From: JAFGSZ01 sp964492185
Lineage (GTDB): Bacteria; Bacteroidota; Bacteroidia; Bacteroidales; UBA10428
Direction: 5' to 3'
Assembly: GCA_964492185.1 (NCBI GenBank)
Contig: CAZBJH010000034.1
Coordinates: forward strand, 1-27,086
DNA: 27,086 nt
Positions 16,628 through 24,584 of this stretch are shown piece after piece (the stretch's first letter is position 1; each line of letters begins with the position of its first letter). Under the pieces are notes generated by a model that saw nothing but the letters and a program-made list of their open reading frames with translations, searched no databases and had not been told where the DNA came from. Made by a program: the position numbers and the translations under genes.

Positions 16628-17485
16628 ATGGCAAATCAAATGATACAAAATAATAAAATCATCCTGGTAAAAAAGGCATCAGGCGATGAAGAACCGTTTA
16701 TAGTTGATAAATTGGAACATTCATTGCGAAACGCGGGTGCAGGTAAAAAGGCAGTAGAAAGGATTGTAGCCGACATTGAGCGCTGGATTTATTCCGGTGT
16801 CACAACTAAGAAAATATACTCGCGCGCATTTTCATTACTGCGGCGCGAAAAAAATAATGTTGCCTTGCGGTATAAATTGAAACAGGCAATACTGGAACTT
16901 GGCCCGACGGGTTATCCTTTTGAACATTTAATCGGCAAGTTATTCGAACGGCAGGGATTCAGCATTGAGGTTGGTGTGATAATTCCAGGAAACTGTGTAA
17001 CACATGAAATGGATGTAATTGCAACCAGGGATAATATCCAGTACCTGGTTGAATGTAAGTACAGTAAAGACCAGGGAAAGCAGGTAAGTGTCCAGGTACC
17101 TTTGTATGTCCGGTCACGCGTAGATGATATCATAAAAAAAAGAAAAGAATTGCCCGAAAATCACGATGTATCATTTTCAGGCTGGGTGGTAACCAATACC
17201 CGTTTTTCAGCTGATTCGATCCAATACGGCAAATGCAGCGGCCTTTCGCTTTTAGCATGGGATTATCCCAACGGATATGCATTAAAGGATATCATTGAAA
17301 AGGAAAAGATATATCCCATAACTTTACTTAACCACATTACGAAAAATGATAAAGAGTATCTTATGGGCCGTGGCATAGTAACCTGCTTTCAACTGGCGCA
17401 ATCTGCAGATCAAATAAAACATATTGACATGAGCGAAAAGAAATTCAACGCCCTGATGAAAGAGCTTGAGGATATTTGCGGGTAA
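16628..17485 (+). CDS. ATP-cone plus Mrr-like PD-(D/E)XK nuclease
   Basis: A 285-residue protein with two recognisable domains. Residues about 9-95 look like an ATP-cone: IILVKKASGDEEPFIVDKLEHSL, then GVTTKKIYSRAFSLLRREKNNVALRYKLKQAI. This is the nucleotide-sensing module best known from ribonucleotide reductases and NrdR. Residues about 96-215 form a restriction-endonuclease fold: HLIGKLFERQGF, HEMDV (D129), VECK (E142, K144) and Q156xxxY160. This matches the Mrr/type IV nuclease pattern. The C-terminal 60 residues are helical. It may cleave or bind DNA, possibly modified or foreign, under control of the adenine-nucleotide state; this is inference. It stands alone, without a methyltransferase, 1.6 kb upstream of the large helicase gene. 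Confidence 0.75.
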   Translation: MANQMIQNNKIILVKKASGDEEPFIVDKLEHSLRNAGAGKKAVERIVADIERWIYSGVTTKKIYSRAFSLLRREKNNVALRYKLKQAILELGPTGYPFEHLIGKLFERQGFSIEVGVIIPGNCVTHEMDVIATRDNIQYLVECKYSKDQGKQVSVQVPLYVRSRVDDIIKKRKELPENHDVSFSGWVVTNTRFSADSIQYGKCSGLSLLAWDYPNGYALKDIIEKEKIYPITLLNHITKNDKEYLMGRGIVTCFQLAQSADQIKHIDMSEKKFNALMKELEDICG

Positions 17486-17521
17486 TGATTCAGGAATAAT
17501 CAACGAATCAATAAAAGATTT

Positions 17522-17540
17522 ACAGGTGGTTCCGGCCTGT
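17522..17540 (+). terminator. Weak hairpin after the nuclease gene
   Basis: ACAGG (17522-17526) pairs with CCTGT (17536-17540) around a 9-base loop and is followed by TTATTATAT. It lies 37 bases after the nuclease stop codon. The short stem makes it only a possible terminator. Confidence 0.3.
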
Positions 17541-17601
17541 TTATTATATCTGCCTGGAATTTTTTTAGGTAATAAACACTTTTACAATCAAATCCATTAC
17601 A

Positions 17602-17634
17602 TTTGAAGACGGTACTTGCTTACCCTATATTTTG
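17602..17634 (+). promoter_or_regulatory. Possible Bacteroidota-type promoter of the GH43 pseudogene
   Basis: TTTG at 17602-17605, a 20-base spacer, then TATATTTTG at 17626-17634. The Bacteroidota consensus is TTTG, 19-21 bases, TAnnTTTG; the -7 element here has one extra base. It ends 50 bases before the pseudogene ATG. Confidence 0.35.
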
Positions 17635-17684
17635 GTTGTTGAGCCATTTTGTTTATATTCACTGTGATTTTAAAAAAAATAATT

Positions 17685-18690
17685 ATGAGCGTGTTTAGGA
17701 TTTTTATAGTGCTTACCATAGTGATTGTAATTCCCAACCGGGTTTTTTCACAAGCCCCTGAATTCGATAATCCGATTGCAGAACAACGTGCTGATCCCTG
17801 GGTGTATAAAACAGATGACGGTATATATTACTTGATTGCTACTGTTCCGGAATATGATCGAATTGTAATTAGGAAAGCAAACAGCATAAATGGTTTAAAA
17901 AATGCAAATGAAAAAGAAGTATGGTATAAGCATGAGAAAGGTGTAATGGGACATCACATCTGGGCTCCGGAGTTACATAAGATAGATGGGAAATGGTACA
18001 TTTATTTTGCCGCGGGTGAAGCGGAGAATATATAGAATATCAGGATGTGGGTATTGTCTAACCCGTCAGAAGATCCGACGGAAGGAGAATGGAAAGAGGA
18101 AGGATGAATACAAACCGCGCGGGAGTCCTTTTCATTAGATGCCACAACATTTGAACATAAAGGCAAAAGATACCTGATATGGGCACAAAATGTAAAAGGA
18201 AGCGCGCGTGGTACAGCATTGGTATTGTCTGAGATGAAAGACCCTGTTACTCTTACCGGTGAGGAAGTGATTATTTCGGAACCGGAATTTAGCTGGGAAA
18301 AAATGAAATATATGGTTAACGAGGGGGCCGGCAGTAATCAAAAAGAATGGGAAGATCTTTGTGACCTATTCAGCCAGCGCTACCAACCACAATTATTGTT
18401 TGGGATTATTATGGATCGGTGAAGAGGCTGACCTGCTGGAAGCATCGAACTGGACTAAATCTCCGGGACCTGTTTTTTATACCAATGAAGACCTGCACAG
18501 ATACGGCCCCGGCCACAATTCCTTTACTACTGCCGGTGATGGAGAAACAGTGATTATGATCTACCACGCCCGCGATTATAAGGAAATTAAGGGACACGAA
18601 CTATCTGACCCGAACCGCGCAACACGTGCACGCGTTGTACAATGGACAGAAAGCGGTTTTCCTGATTTTATGCAAAACAAGGAAGATTAG
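17685..18690 (+). pseudogene. Broken secreted GH43-family glycosidase (arabinosidase/xylosidase-like)
   Basis: The original product was about 334 residues with a signal peptide (MSVFRIFIVLTIVIVIPNRVF, then SQA). GH43 landmarks remain: EQRADPWVYK (catalytic base Asp), HHIWAPELHKIDGKWYIYFA, FEHKGKRYLIWAQN and YGPGHNSFT. Three lesions break it. A TAG at 18033-18035 and a TGA at 18105-18107 both sit where the family has Trp (ENI-W-NIRMWVL and KEEG-W-IQTARE), so both fit G-to-A changes of TGG. An extra G in the 5-G run at 18323-18327 shifts the frame, which resumes as PAVIKKNGKIFVTYSASATN and runs to a TAG at 18688-18690. An upstream in-frame ATG at 17649 is less likely to be the start. Family assignment is firm; the substrate (arabinan or xylan side chains) is inferred. 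Confidence 0.85.
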
Positions 18691-18788
18691 CATTAGATAT
18701 TAATTTGTAATCCTGCCATTGACAAATCCTCACCGGCCCGGATTAATTTTATATAATGCATGGAGCATAAGCAAAATGATAGCCTGTC

Positions 18789-18914
18789 ATGTGTCTGTTC
18801 AGAAGGTTCCATTTGCAAGGCTCGCGCAGTCCGGAAATGCGGAGTTTACCAGTCGTAAATGAGCAATTTCCGGACAAGCGTAACGCAGCAAATGGGACAT
18901 TATGGACAGACACT
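18789..18914. repeat. MITE-like interspersed repeat, copy D (short form)
   Basis: A 126-bp element between the GH43 pseudogene and the helicase gene. The left half reads TGTCTGTTCAGAAGGTTCC and then CATTTGCAAGGCTCGCGCAG, TCCGGAAATGC. The right half is the approximate inverse: AATTTCCGGACAAGCGTAAC, GCAGCAAATGGGACATTATG, GACAGACACT, then TA. Relative to copy C the centre is deleted and the 23-bp palindrome is gone, leaving an almost full-length imperfect inverted repeat with a small GTTTAC-CAGTC-GTAAAT core. Flanking bases: AT on the left and TA on the right. Confidence 0.8.
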
Positions 18915-19085
18915 AATAAAATAACAATAACATGACCATCTGATTTTTTCTTATTCCGTAACCCTCATTTTTTAAAAGTGAACAGCGCTATAATCAATAA
19001 ATCACCTTCCATTAGGATATCTACCTGAAGAAACATAGATTTGCAGCAACAGCGAAAATTGGCGCGAGGGCCATGAACAAAGACC

Positions 19086-22000
19086 ATGAAACCAATTGCA
19101 TTCATAGATACGGAGGTGGATCCGGAGACCGGACGTATACTTGACATCGGGGGTATACGTGACAACGGCTATCCTTTCCACTCCGGATCGCTTCCGGATT
19201 TCATCCGTTTCCTTGATGATATTCCCTATATCTGCGGACACAATATCATTCACCATGATATACCTTATCTGCTAAAAAACCTGCAGGAAAAACACAAGCT
19301 GCCTGATCATGCCATTGATACCCTGTACCTCTCCCCTCTCCTGTTTCCCGCCAGGCCTTATCATGCCTTGTTAAAAGACGATAAACTTCAAACCGGGGAA
19401 GTCAATAACCCGATGAATGATGCACAGACGGCCAGGGACCTGTTCTTTGATGAACTGACGGCCTTTCAGCAACTCGACCACCCCCTGCAACAATTATTTT
19501 ACGAATTATTAAAAGATAAACCGGAATTTTCAGCGTTTTTTCACTTTACCGGATACCATGTCCCTTCTTTCGAACCGGAAAAATTGATCAGGACCTTTTT
19601 TCAGGATGAAATATGCGAACACGCGGATCTTACTTCCATGATACAAAAACAACCGGTAGCGCTTGCATATGCGCTGGCGCTGATCAGAAGCAGGGACAGG
19701 TATTCCGTTACCCCGCCCTGGGTATTAAAGAATTATCCTGCTGTCGACCGGATCATGTTCCTGCTTCGAAACAAATCCTGCCCTTTGGGATGTGTATACT
19801 GCAACAAAGCGCTTGATATACACCGGGGATTAAAAAGATTCTTTGGTTTTGAATCATTCAAAACCTATGGAAATGAACCCTTACAGGAACAAGCCGTAAA
19901 TGCAGCCATGCAAAATGCTTCTATGCTTGTGGTATTCCCAACAGGCGGTGGAAAATCGCTCACTTTTCAGTTGCCGGCATTAATGAGCGGTGAGAACATG
20001 AAAGGACTGACCGTTGTTATTTCTCCCCTGCAATCACTTATGAAAGACCAGGTTGACAACCTTGAAAAGCATGGGATCACAGAGGCGGTTACTATCAACG
20101 GACTGCTGGATCCGATCGAACGGGCCAAGGCTCTCCAGCGCGTGGAAGACGGATCGTCATCATTGCTGTATATCGCGCCCGAATCACTGCGGTCAAAAAC
20201 CATTGAACGCCTGCTGCTATGCAGGAAAATCGTGCGTTTTGTGATCGATGAAGCACATTGTTTTTCATCGTGGGGACAGGATTTTCGTGTAGATTACCTG
20301 TATATCGGTGATTTCATACAAGCACTTCAGCAAAAGAAAATGCTTAAAGAAGGTATCCAGGTATCTTGTTTTACGGCTACGGCAAAACAAAAGGTGATCG
20401 AAGACATCAGGGAGTATTTCCGGGATAAGCTGGATCTCGACCTGCAGGTTTTCCGTTCCTCCGTGACGAGGACCAACCTGCAATACAATGTGTTGCAACG
20501 CCAAACCAAAGAAGAGAAATATGCTGTTGTACGTGATCTGATTGAAGAAAATAACTGTCCTGCAATTATCTATGTATCCAGAACACGTAAGGCATGGCAA
20601 CTTGCCGATCAACTGAATAGTGACGGGTTCAAAGCACGGGCCTACCACGGAAAGATGGAAGCACGGGAAAAAACAGCCGCGCAGAACGCGTTTATCAACG
20701 GCGAAACATCGGTTATAGTTGCCACCTCCGCCTTTGGTATGGGTGTGGACAAGAAAGATGTCGGGCTGGTGATCCATTACGAGATATCCGATTCACTTGA
20801 GAATTATATACAGGAAGCCGGCCGTGCCGGACGCGATAAAAACATTGTTGCAGTATGTTATATATTGTATAACGAGGAGGACCTGGGCAAGCATTTTATC
20901 CTGTTGAACCAGACCAGGCTTAACATAAAAGAGATACGCCAGGTATGGAAAGCCATTAAGGAGATCACCAGGGTCCGGGCCCAGGCTTCCAACTCGGCGC
21001 TTGAAATAGCCCGCAAAGCAGGATGGGATGATAATGTAGCGGAAATTGAAATCCGCGTGACCACCGCGATAGCCGCGCTGGAAGACGCGGGTTACATCAG
21101 GCGTAAACAAAACATCCCGCGTGTTTTCGCGAACAGCATTTTAACCAATAATGCCGGTGAGGCGATCGAAAGAATATATTCTTCTTCACGGTTTACAGTA
21201 AAACAAAAAGAAAAGGCCGTACGGATCATCAAAAAGCTGTTTTCGGCAAAAAGCAGAAAGCATGCCAGTGAAGAGATACCGGAATACAGGATCGATCATA
21301 TTTCCGACCACCTCGGTATCGTGAAAGAGGAGGTTATCCGGATCGTGAACCTGTTGCGGGAAGAAAAGATACTGGCCGACACAAAGGACCTGACGGCATT
21401 TATCAGGAAAGCCGGGAAAAAACGCTCATCACTGGAGATCGTGCAAAGCTGCAGCAACATTGAAAAATTCCTGCTACAGGTTATAGATGAGAATGAAAAG
21501 GTAATCCATCTGAAAGAACTGTATGAGCAGGCCGCGGAAAACGGCTGCACAGGCGTGTCACCGGCAAGAATAAAAACCATCATCAACCTGTGGGCGATCA
21601 AAAACTGGATCAAACGTCACACGGAGTATTATTCCAGGCACCATATCCGGATATGCTGTATTAAACCACCTGGAGAACTGAAGGAGATACTGCAAAAGAG
21701 ACATTCACTGGCCGGATTTATCATTGACTACCTATACAGGAAAGCCGTACATGAAAGAGATGCTTATAGTGAAAAGGAAGAAATGGTGGTCGAATTCTCA
21801 GTCTGTGAACTGAAGCAGCAGTATGAAACCAGCCGGCAGCTTTTTAAAGAGGGAATTACTGTTGCAGACATTGAAGATACCCTGTTTTACCTTTCGCGAA
21901 CAGGTGCCCTGAGCATTGAGGGAGGGTTCCTGGTGGTATATAACCGCCTCACTATCGAGCGCGTTGAGGCGGACAATAAACGAAGATACAGGAACGAAGA

Positions 22001-23888
22001 TTACCGGAAGCTTGAACAGTTTTATGAAAATAAGATACAGCAGATACACATCGTTGGGGAATATGCCACAAAACTGCTGAACGACTACAAAGGTGCCCTG
22101 CAGTTTGTGGAAGATTATTTCCAGATGGACTACCAGTCTTTCCTGCGGCGTTATTTTCCCGGAAGCCGCAGCAATGAGATCAAAAGAAACCTGACCCCTG
22201 CTAAATTCCGGCAGTTATTTGGCACCCTGTCACCGTCCCAGCTGGAGATCATTAAAGATAACCGTTCACAACATATTGTCGTGGCTGCAGGACCGGGCAG
22301 CGGCAAAACAAGGGTGCTTGTACACAAACTGGCCTCGCTGCTGCTTATGGAAGATGTTAAACATGAACAGTTACTGATGGTCACCTTTTCCCGGGCTGCT
22401 GCAACAGAATTTAAGAAGCGGCTGCTACAGCTCATAGGGAATGCTGCCAATTTTGTCGAGATCAAAACCTTTCACTCATGGTGCTTCGACCTCCTGGGCA
22501 GATTGGGAAACATCGAAAGGTCAGGTACCATCATCCGGACAGCAATTGAAAAAATCAACCTGGGCGAGGTAGAACCTGCAAGGATCACAAAAACAGTTTT
22601 AGTGATTGACGAGGCACAGGATATTGATGCAGATGAATTTGCCCTGATCAATACGCTCATCAAGCAAAATGAAGACATGCGGGTGATAGCCGTGGGTGAT
22701 GATGATCAGAATATATTCGGGTTTCGCGGAGCAAGCACCCTGTACCTCGAAAAATTCATTACGGAAAGAAAAGCCAGAAAATACGAGCTGCCGGAAAATT
22801 ACAGGAGCAAAAACAATCTTGTAGAATTCACCGATCATTTTGCAAGGGGGATCACCCACCGGCTAAAAGAAAAGCCGTTAACTGCCGTCCAAAAGGACAA
22901 TGGGAATATCAAAATTATAAAATACAGATCCGTTAATATCATTAGTCCGCTCGTCAATGATATTTTAACCACCAGGCTGTCCGGAACAACATGCATACTG
23001 GCCAGAACCAACGATGAAGCCCTTCAGGCTGTTGGTCTCCTGCTAAACAACAATATGCCCGCTAAGCTGATCCAGACCAATGAAGGATTCAACCTGATCA
23101 GCATGCAGGAAGTCCGGTATTTCCTTGATCATTTACATCTGCCCGAGGATGTGTTTATAATTCCCGAAGACAACTGGGAATGTGCGAAGAAAGCCCTGAC
23201 CGAAAAATTCCTGAACAGCAGTAAGCTTGATATATGCCTGAACCTGATCGAAGATGCTGAGCGTATTTTTCCCAAAGTCAGATATAAATCCGATCTCGAA
23301 ACCTTTATCCGTGAATCGAAACTTGAAGATTTTTACCGCGGGAACGGTGACAACATTACGGTCTCTACCATGCATAAAGCAAAAGGAAAAGAGTTCGATA
23401 ATGTATTTCTGCTTCTCGACAACTTCAGTATTACAACCGACGAGGAAAAGCGCCAGCTTTATGTGGCCATGACCAGGGCCAGGCAGAACCTTATTATTCA
23501 TACAAATAGCGCTTTGGCTGATCATGTATCTGCCGGACAAATAGAAAAGCTGAGCGATAATTCTAATTATGACCCGCCGGATCAGCTTACCATGCATCTG
23601 TCCTTTAAAGATGTTTGGCTGGATGCCTTTCTTTCACGCCAGGCTGCCATTTCTTCACTAAAGAGTGGTGACCGGCTGCTTTATAGGGGAAGTGTATGCA
23701 CCAGCGAAACGGAAAAACCAGTACTGAGCTTTTCGAAGAGTTATATCTCACAGCTTGAATCCCTTCAAAATGAAGGATATGAGATCTGTTCAGCCCGGGT
23801 GAACTTCATCATTTACTGGAAAAAAGAAGAAAGCAATAAGGAAATAAAGATCATTTTGCCCGAGGTTGTCTTTAAACAAAAAAAATAA
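19086..23888 (+). CDS. DnaQ-like exonuclease / RecQ helicase / UvrD helicase fusion
   Basis: A 1600-residue protein with three enzyme modules. Residues 1-130 are a DnaQ-like 3'-5' exonuclease (IDTE with D8 and E10; GHNIIHHD 51-58; NDAQTARD 111-118), although the usual ExoIII histidine is not evident. Residues 232-239 hold a CPLGCVYC cysteine cluster. About 260-600 is a RecQ-type SF2 helicase: PTGGGKS 285-291, DEAH 388-391, FTATA 429-433, SAFGMGVD 548-555, QEAGRAGRD 576-584. A long helical linker (about 600-1040) has winged-helix-like stretches. About 1041-1480 is a UvrD/Rep-type SF1 helicase: AAGPGSGKT 1067-1075, DEAQD 1175-1179, GDDDQNIFGFRGA 1204-1216, STMHKAKGKEFDNVF 1427-1441, VAMTRAR 1460-1466. 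All helicase motifs look intact. It may resolve or degrade recombination or replication intermediates, or serve in defence. The ATG at 19086 lies 171 bp past repeat copy D. Confidence 0.92.
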   Translation: MKPIAFIDTEVDPETGRILDIGGIRDNGYPFHSGSLPDFIRFLDDIPYICGHNIIHHDIPYLLKNLQEKHKLPDHAIDTLYLSPLLFPARPYHALLKDDKLQTGEVNNPMNDAQTARDLFFDELTAFQQLDHPLQQLFYELLKDKPEFSAFFHFTGYHVPSFEPEKLIRTFFQDEICEHADLTSMIQKQPVALAYALALIRSRDRYSVTPPWVLKNYPAVDRIMFLLRNKSCPLGCVYCNKALDIHRGLKRFFGFESFKTYGNEPLQEQAVNAAMQNASMLVVFPTGGGKSLTFQLPALMSGENMKGLTVVISPLQSLMKDQVDNLEKHGITEAVTINGLLDPIERAKALQRVEDGSSSLLYIAPESLRSKTIERLLLCRKIVRFVIDEAHCFSSWGQDFRVDYLYIGDFIQALQQKKMLKEGIQVSCFTATAKQKVIEDIREYFRDKLDLDLQVFRSSVTRTNLQYNVLQRQTKEEKYAVVRDLIEENNCPAIIYVSRTRKAWQLADQLNSDGFKARAYHGKMEAREKTAAQNAFINGETSVIVATSAFGMGVDKKDVGLVIHYEISDSLENYIQEAGRAGRDKNIVAVCYILYNEEDLGKHFILLNQTRLNIKEIRQVWKAIKEITRVRAQASNSALEIARKAGWDDNVAEIEIRVTTAIAALEDAGYIRRKQNIPRVFANSILTNNAGEAIERIYSSSRFTVKQKEKAVRIIKKLFSAKSRKHASEEIPEYRIDHISDHLGIVKEEVIRIVNLLREEKILADTKDLTAFIRKAGKKRSSLEIVQSCSNIEKFLLQVIDENEKVIHLKELYEQAAENGCTGVSPARIKTIINLWAIKNWIKRHTEYYSRHHIRICCIKPPGELKEILQKRHSLAGFIIDYLYRKAVHERDAYSEKEEMVVEFSVCELKQQYETSRQLFKEGITVADIEDTLFYLSRTGALSIEGGFLVVYNRLTIERVEADNKRRYRNEDYRKLEQFYENKIQQIHIVGEYATKLLNDYKGALQFVEDYFQMDYQSFLRRYFPGSRSNEIKRNLTPAKFRQLFGTLSPSQLEIIKDNRSQHIVVAAGPGSGKTRVLVHKLASLLLMEDVKHEQLLMVTFSRAAATEFKKRLLQLIGNAANFVEIKTFHSWCFDLLGRLGNIERSGTIIRTAIEKINLGEVEPARITKTVLVIDEAQDIDADEFALINTLIKQNEDMRVIAVGDDDQNIFGFRGASTLYLEKFITERKARKYELPENYRSKNNLVEFTDHFARGITHRLKEKPLTAVQKDNGNIKIIKYRSVNIISPLVNDILTTRLSGTTCILARTNDEALQAVGLLLNNNMPAKLIQTNEGFNLISMQEVRYFLDHLHLPEDVFIIPEDNWECAKKALTEKFLNSSKLDICLNLIEDAERIFPKVRYKSDLETFIRESKLEDFYRGNGDNITVSTMHKAKGKEFDNVFLLLDNFSITTDEEKRQLYVAMTRARQNLIIHTNSALADHVSAGQIEKLSDNSNYDPPDQLTMHLSFKDVWLDAFLSRQAAISSLKSGDRLLYRGSVCTSETEKPVLSFSKSYISQLESLQNEGYEICSARVNFIIYWKKEESNKEIKIILPEVVFKQKK

Positions 23889-23981
23889 TATAATCATTTC
23901 CCCCGCACAGTATCATCGGTAGTGCTAAAAATTAACAAAATTTCCCAAAAACCATAATTCACACATTTTCAATACCAAAAA

Positions 23982-24065
23982 CGTTTATAGCCGTTCGTAT
24001 CCGTTTATAAACGTTTACAAACGGATAATAAACGGATACAAACGGATAACATACGGATAATTCCG
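23982..24065. repeat. Helically phased ~10.4-bp repeat array upstream of ssb
   Basis: Nine CG dinucleotides start at 23982, 23992, 24002, 24012, 24022, 24033, 24043, 24054 and 24064, a 10- or 11-bp period. Each is part of a CGTTTATA-type unit in the left half or a CGGATA-type unit in the right half. The centre, 23998-24027, is a 30-bp palindrome with one mismatched pair (arms TATCCGTTT and AAACGGATA). The array ends 86 bp before the ssb start codon and follows the helicase stop codon by about 94 bp. Confidence 0.85.
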
Positions 24066-24150
24066 GTCATAGTAAAATACTTTGTAATACTAATTTAATC
24101 GAAAGCGATCATAAGATTGCATTATTTGTAATTAATCAAAAAGTAATATC

Positions 24151-24489
24151 ATGAAAAATTTAAGAAATTCAATTCATCTGATTGGAAGACTGGGATTCGA
24201 TCCCGAAGTAAAAGAGTTAAGCAACGGCAAAAAGATGGCCCGCATGAGGCTGGCAACCAGCGAAGATTACCGTGATGCCGCGGGGAAAAAGGTAAGTAAC
24301 ACCCAATGGCACCAACTGGTTGCCTGGGGCCCGAAAGCGAAATTCGCCGAAGACTTTCTGAAAAAAGGAAAAGAGATTGCCGTTGAGGGAAGATTGAACC
24401 ACCGCAGTTTTGAAGATACCGAAGGAAATACCCGTTATGTAACTGAGATCGTTGTCAATAATTTCATCATGCTCGGTGCTAAAACCTGA
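24151..24489 (+). CDS. ssb: Short single-stranded DNA-binding protein (OB fold)
   Basis: A 112-residue OB-fold protein with SSB landmarks: SIHLIGRLGFDPEVKELSNGKKMARMRLAT, then TQWHQLVAWGPKAKFAEDFLKKGKEIAVEGRL, then RYVTEIVVNNFIML. It would coat single-stranded DNA during replication, repair or mobile-element transfer. Typical chromosomal SSB is about 140-180 residues with a disordered tail and an acidic D-x-P-F tip that recruits RecQ and other partners. Here the protein stops right after the OB fold (NNFIMLGAKT), so that tip is missing. The phased repeat array lies upstream and a strong terminator follows. The short form and its position next to an integrase remnant suggest an accessory rather than housekeeping SSB. 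Confidence 0.92.
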   Translation: MKNLRNSIHLIGRLGFDPEVKELSNGKKMARMRLATSEDYRDAAGKKVSNTQWHQLVAWGPKAKFAEDFLKKGKEIAVEGRLNHRSFEDTEGNTRYVTEIVVNNFIMLGAKT

Positions 24490-24520
24490 AAAGAATAATA
24501 CCATCATCAAGGCATTTTCC

Positions 24521-24550
24521 ATGGAACCCCTTTAAAGGGTTCCATTTTTT
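24521..24550 (+). terminator. Rho-independent terminator of ssb
   Basis: Perfect 9-bp stem ATGGAACCC (24521-24529) / GGGTTCCAT (24537-24545), 7-base loop, followed by a run of T to 24550. It lies 32 bases after the ssb stop codon and before the integrase pseudogene. Confidence 0.85.
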
Positions 24551-24584
24551 ACACAAATTAACGTTTATATCAAAAATAAAAAAA

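Noticed and set aside
17649..18035. A short intact secreted protein of 128 residues
   Set aside because: The GH43 homology continues straight through the TAG and further, so this is the first fragment of a pseudogene.
18033..18107. Stop codon reassignment as an explanation for TAG and TGA at Trp positions
   Set aside because: All other genes in the window use TAG, TGA and TAA as normal stops, and a frameshift follows in the same gene.
19779..19803. Radical SAM motif from CxxxCxxC
   Set aside because: The spacing matches superficially, but there is no SAM-binding barrel around it; the segment leads directly into a RecQ helicase.
23982..24065. CRISPR-like reading of the short repeats upstream of ssb
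   Set aside because: The 10-11 bp period leaves no room for spacers.
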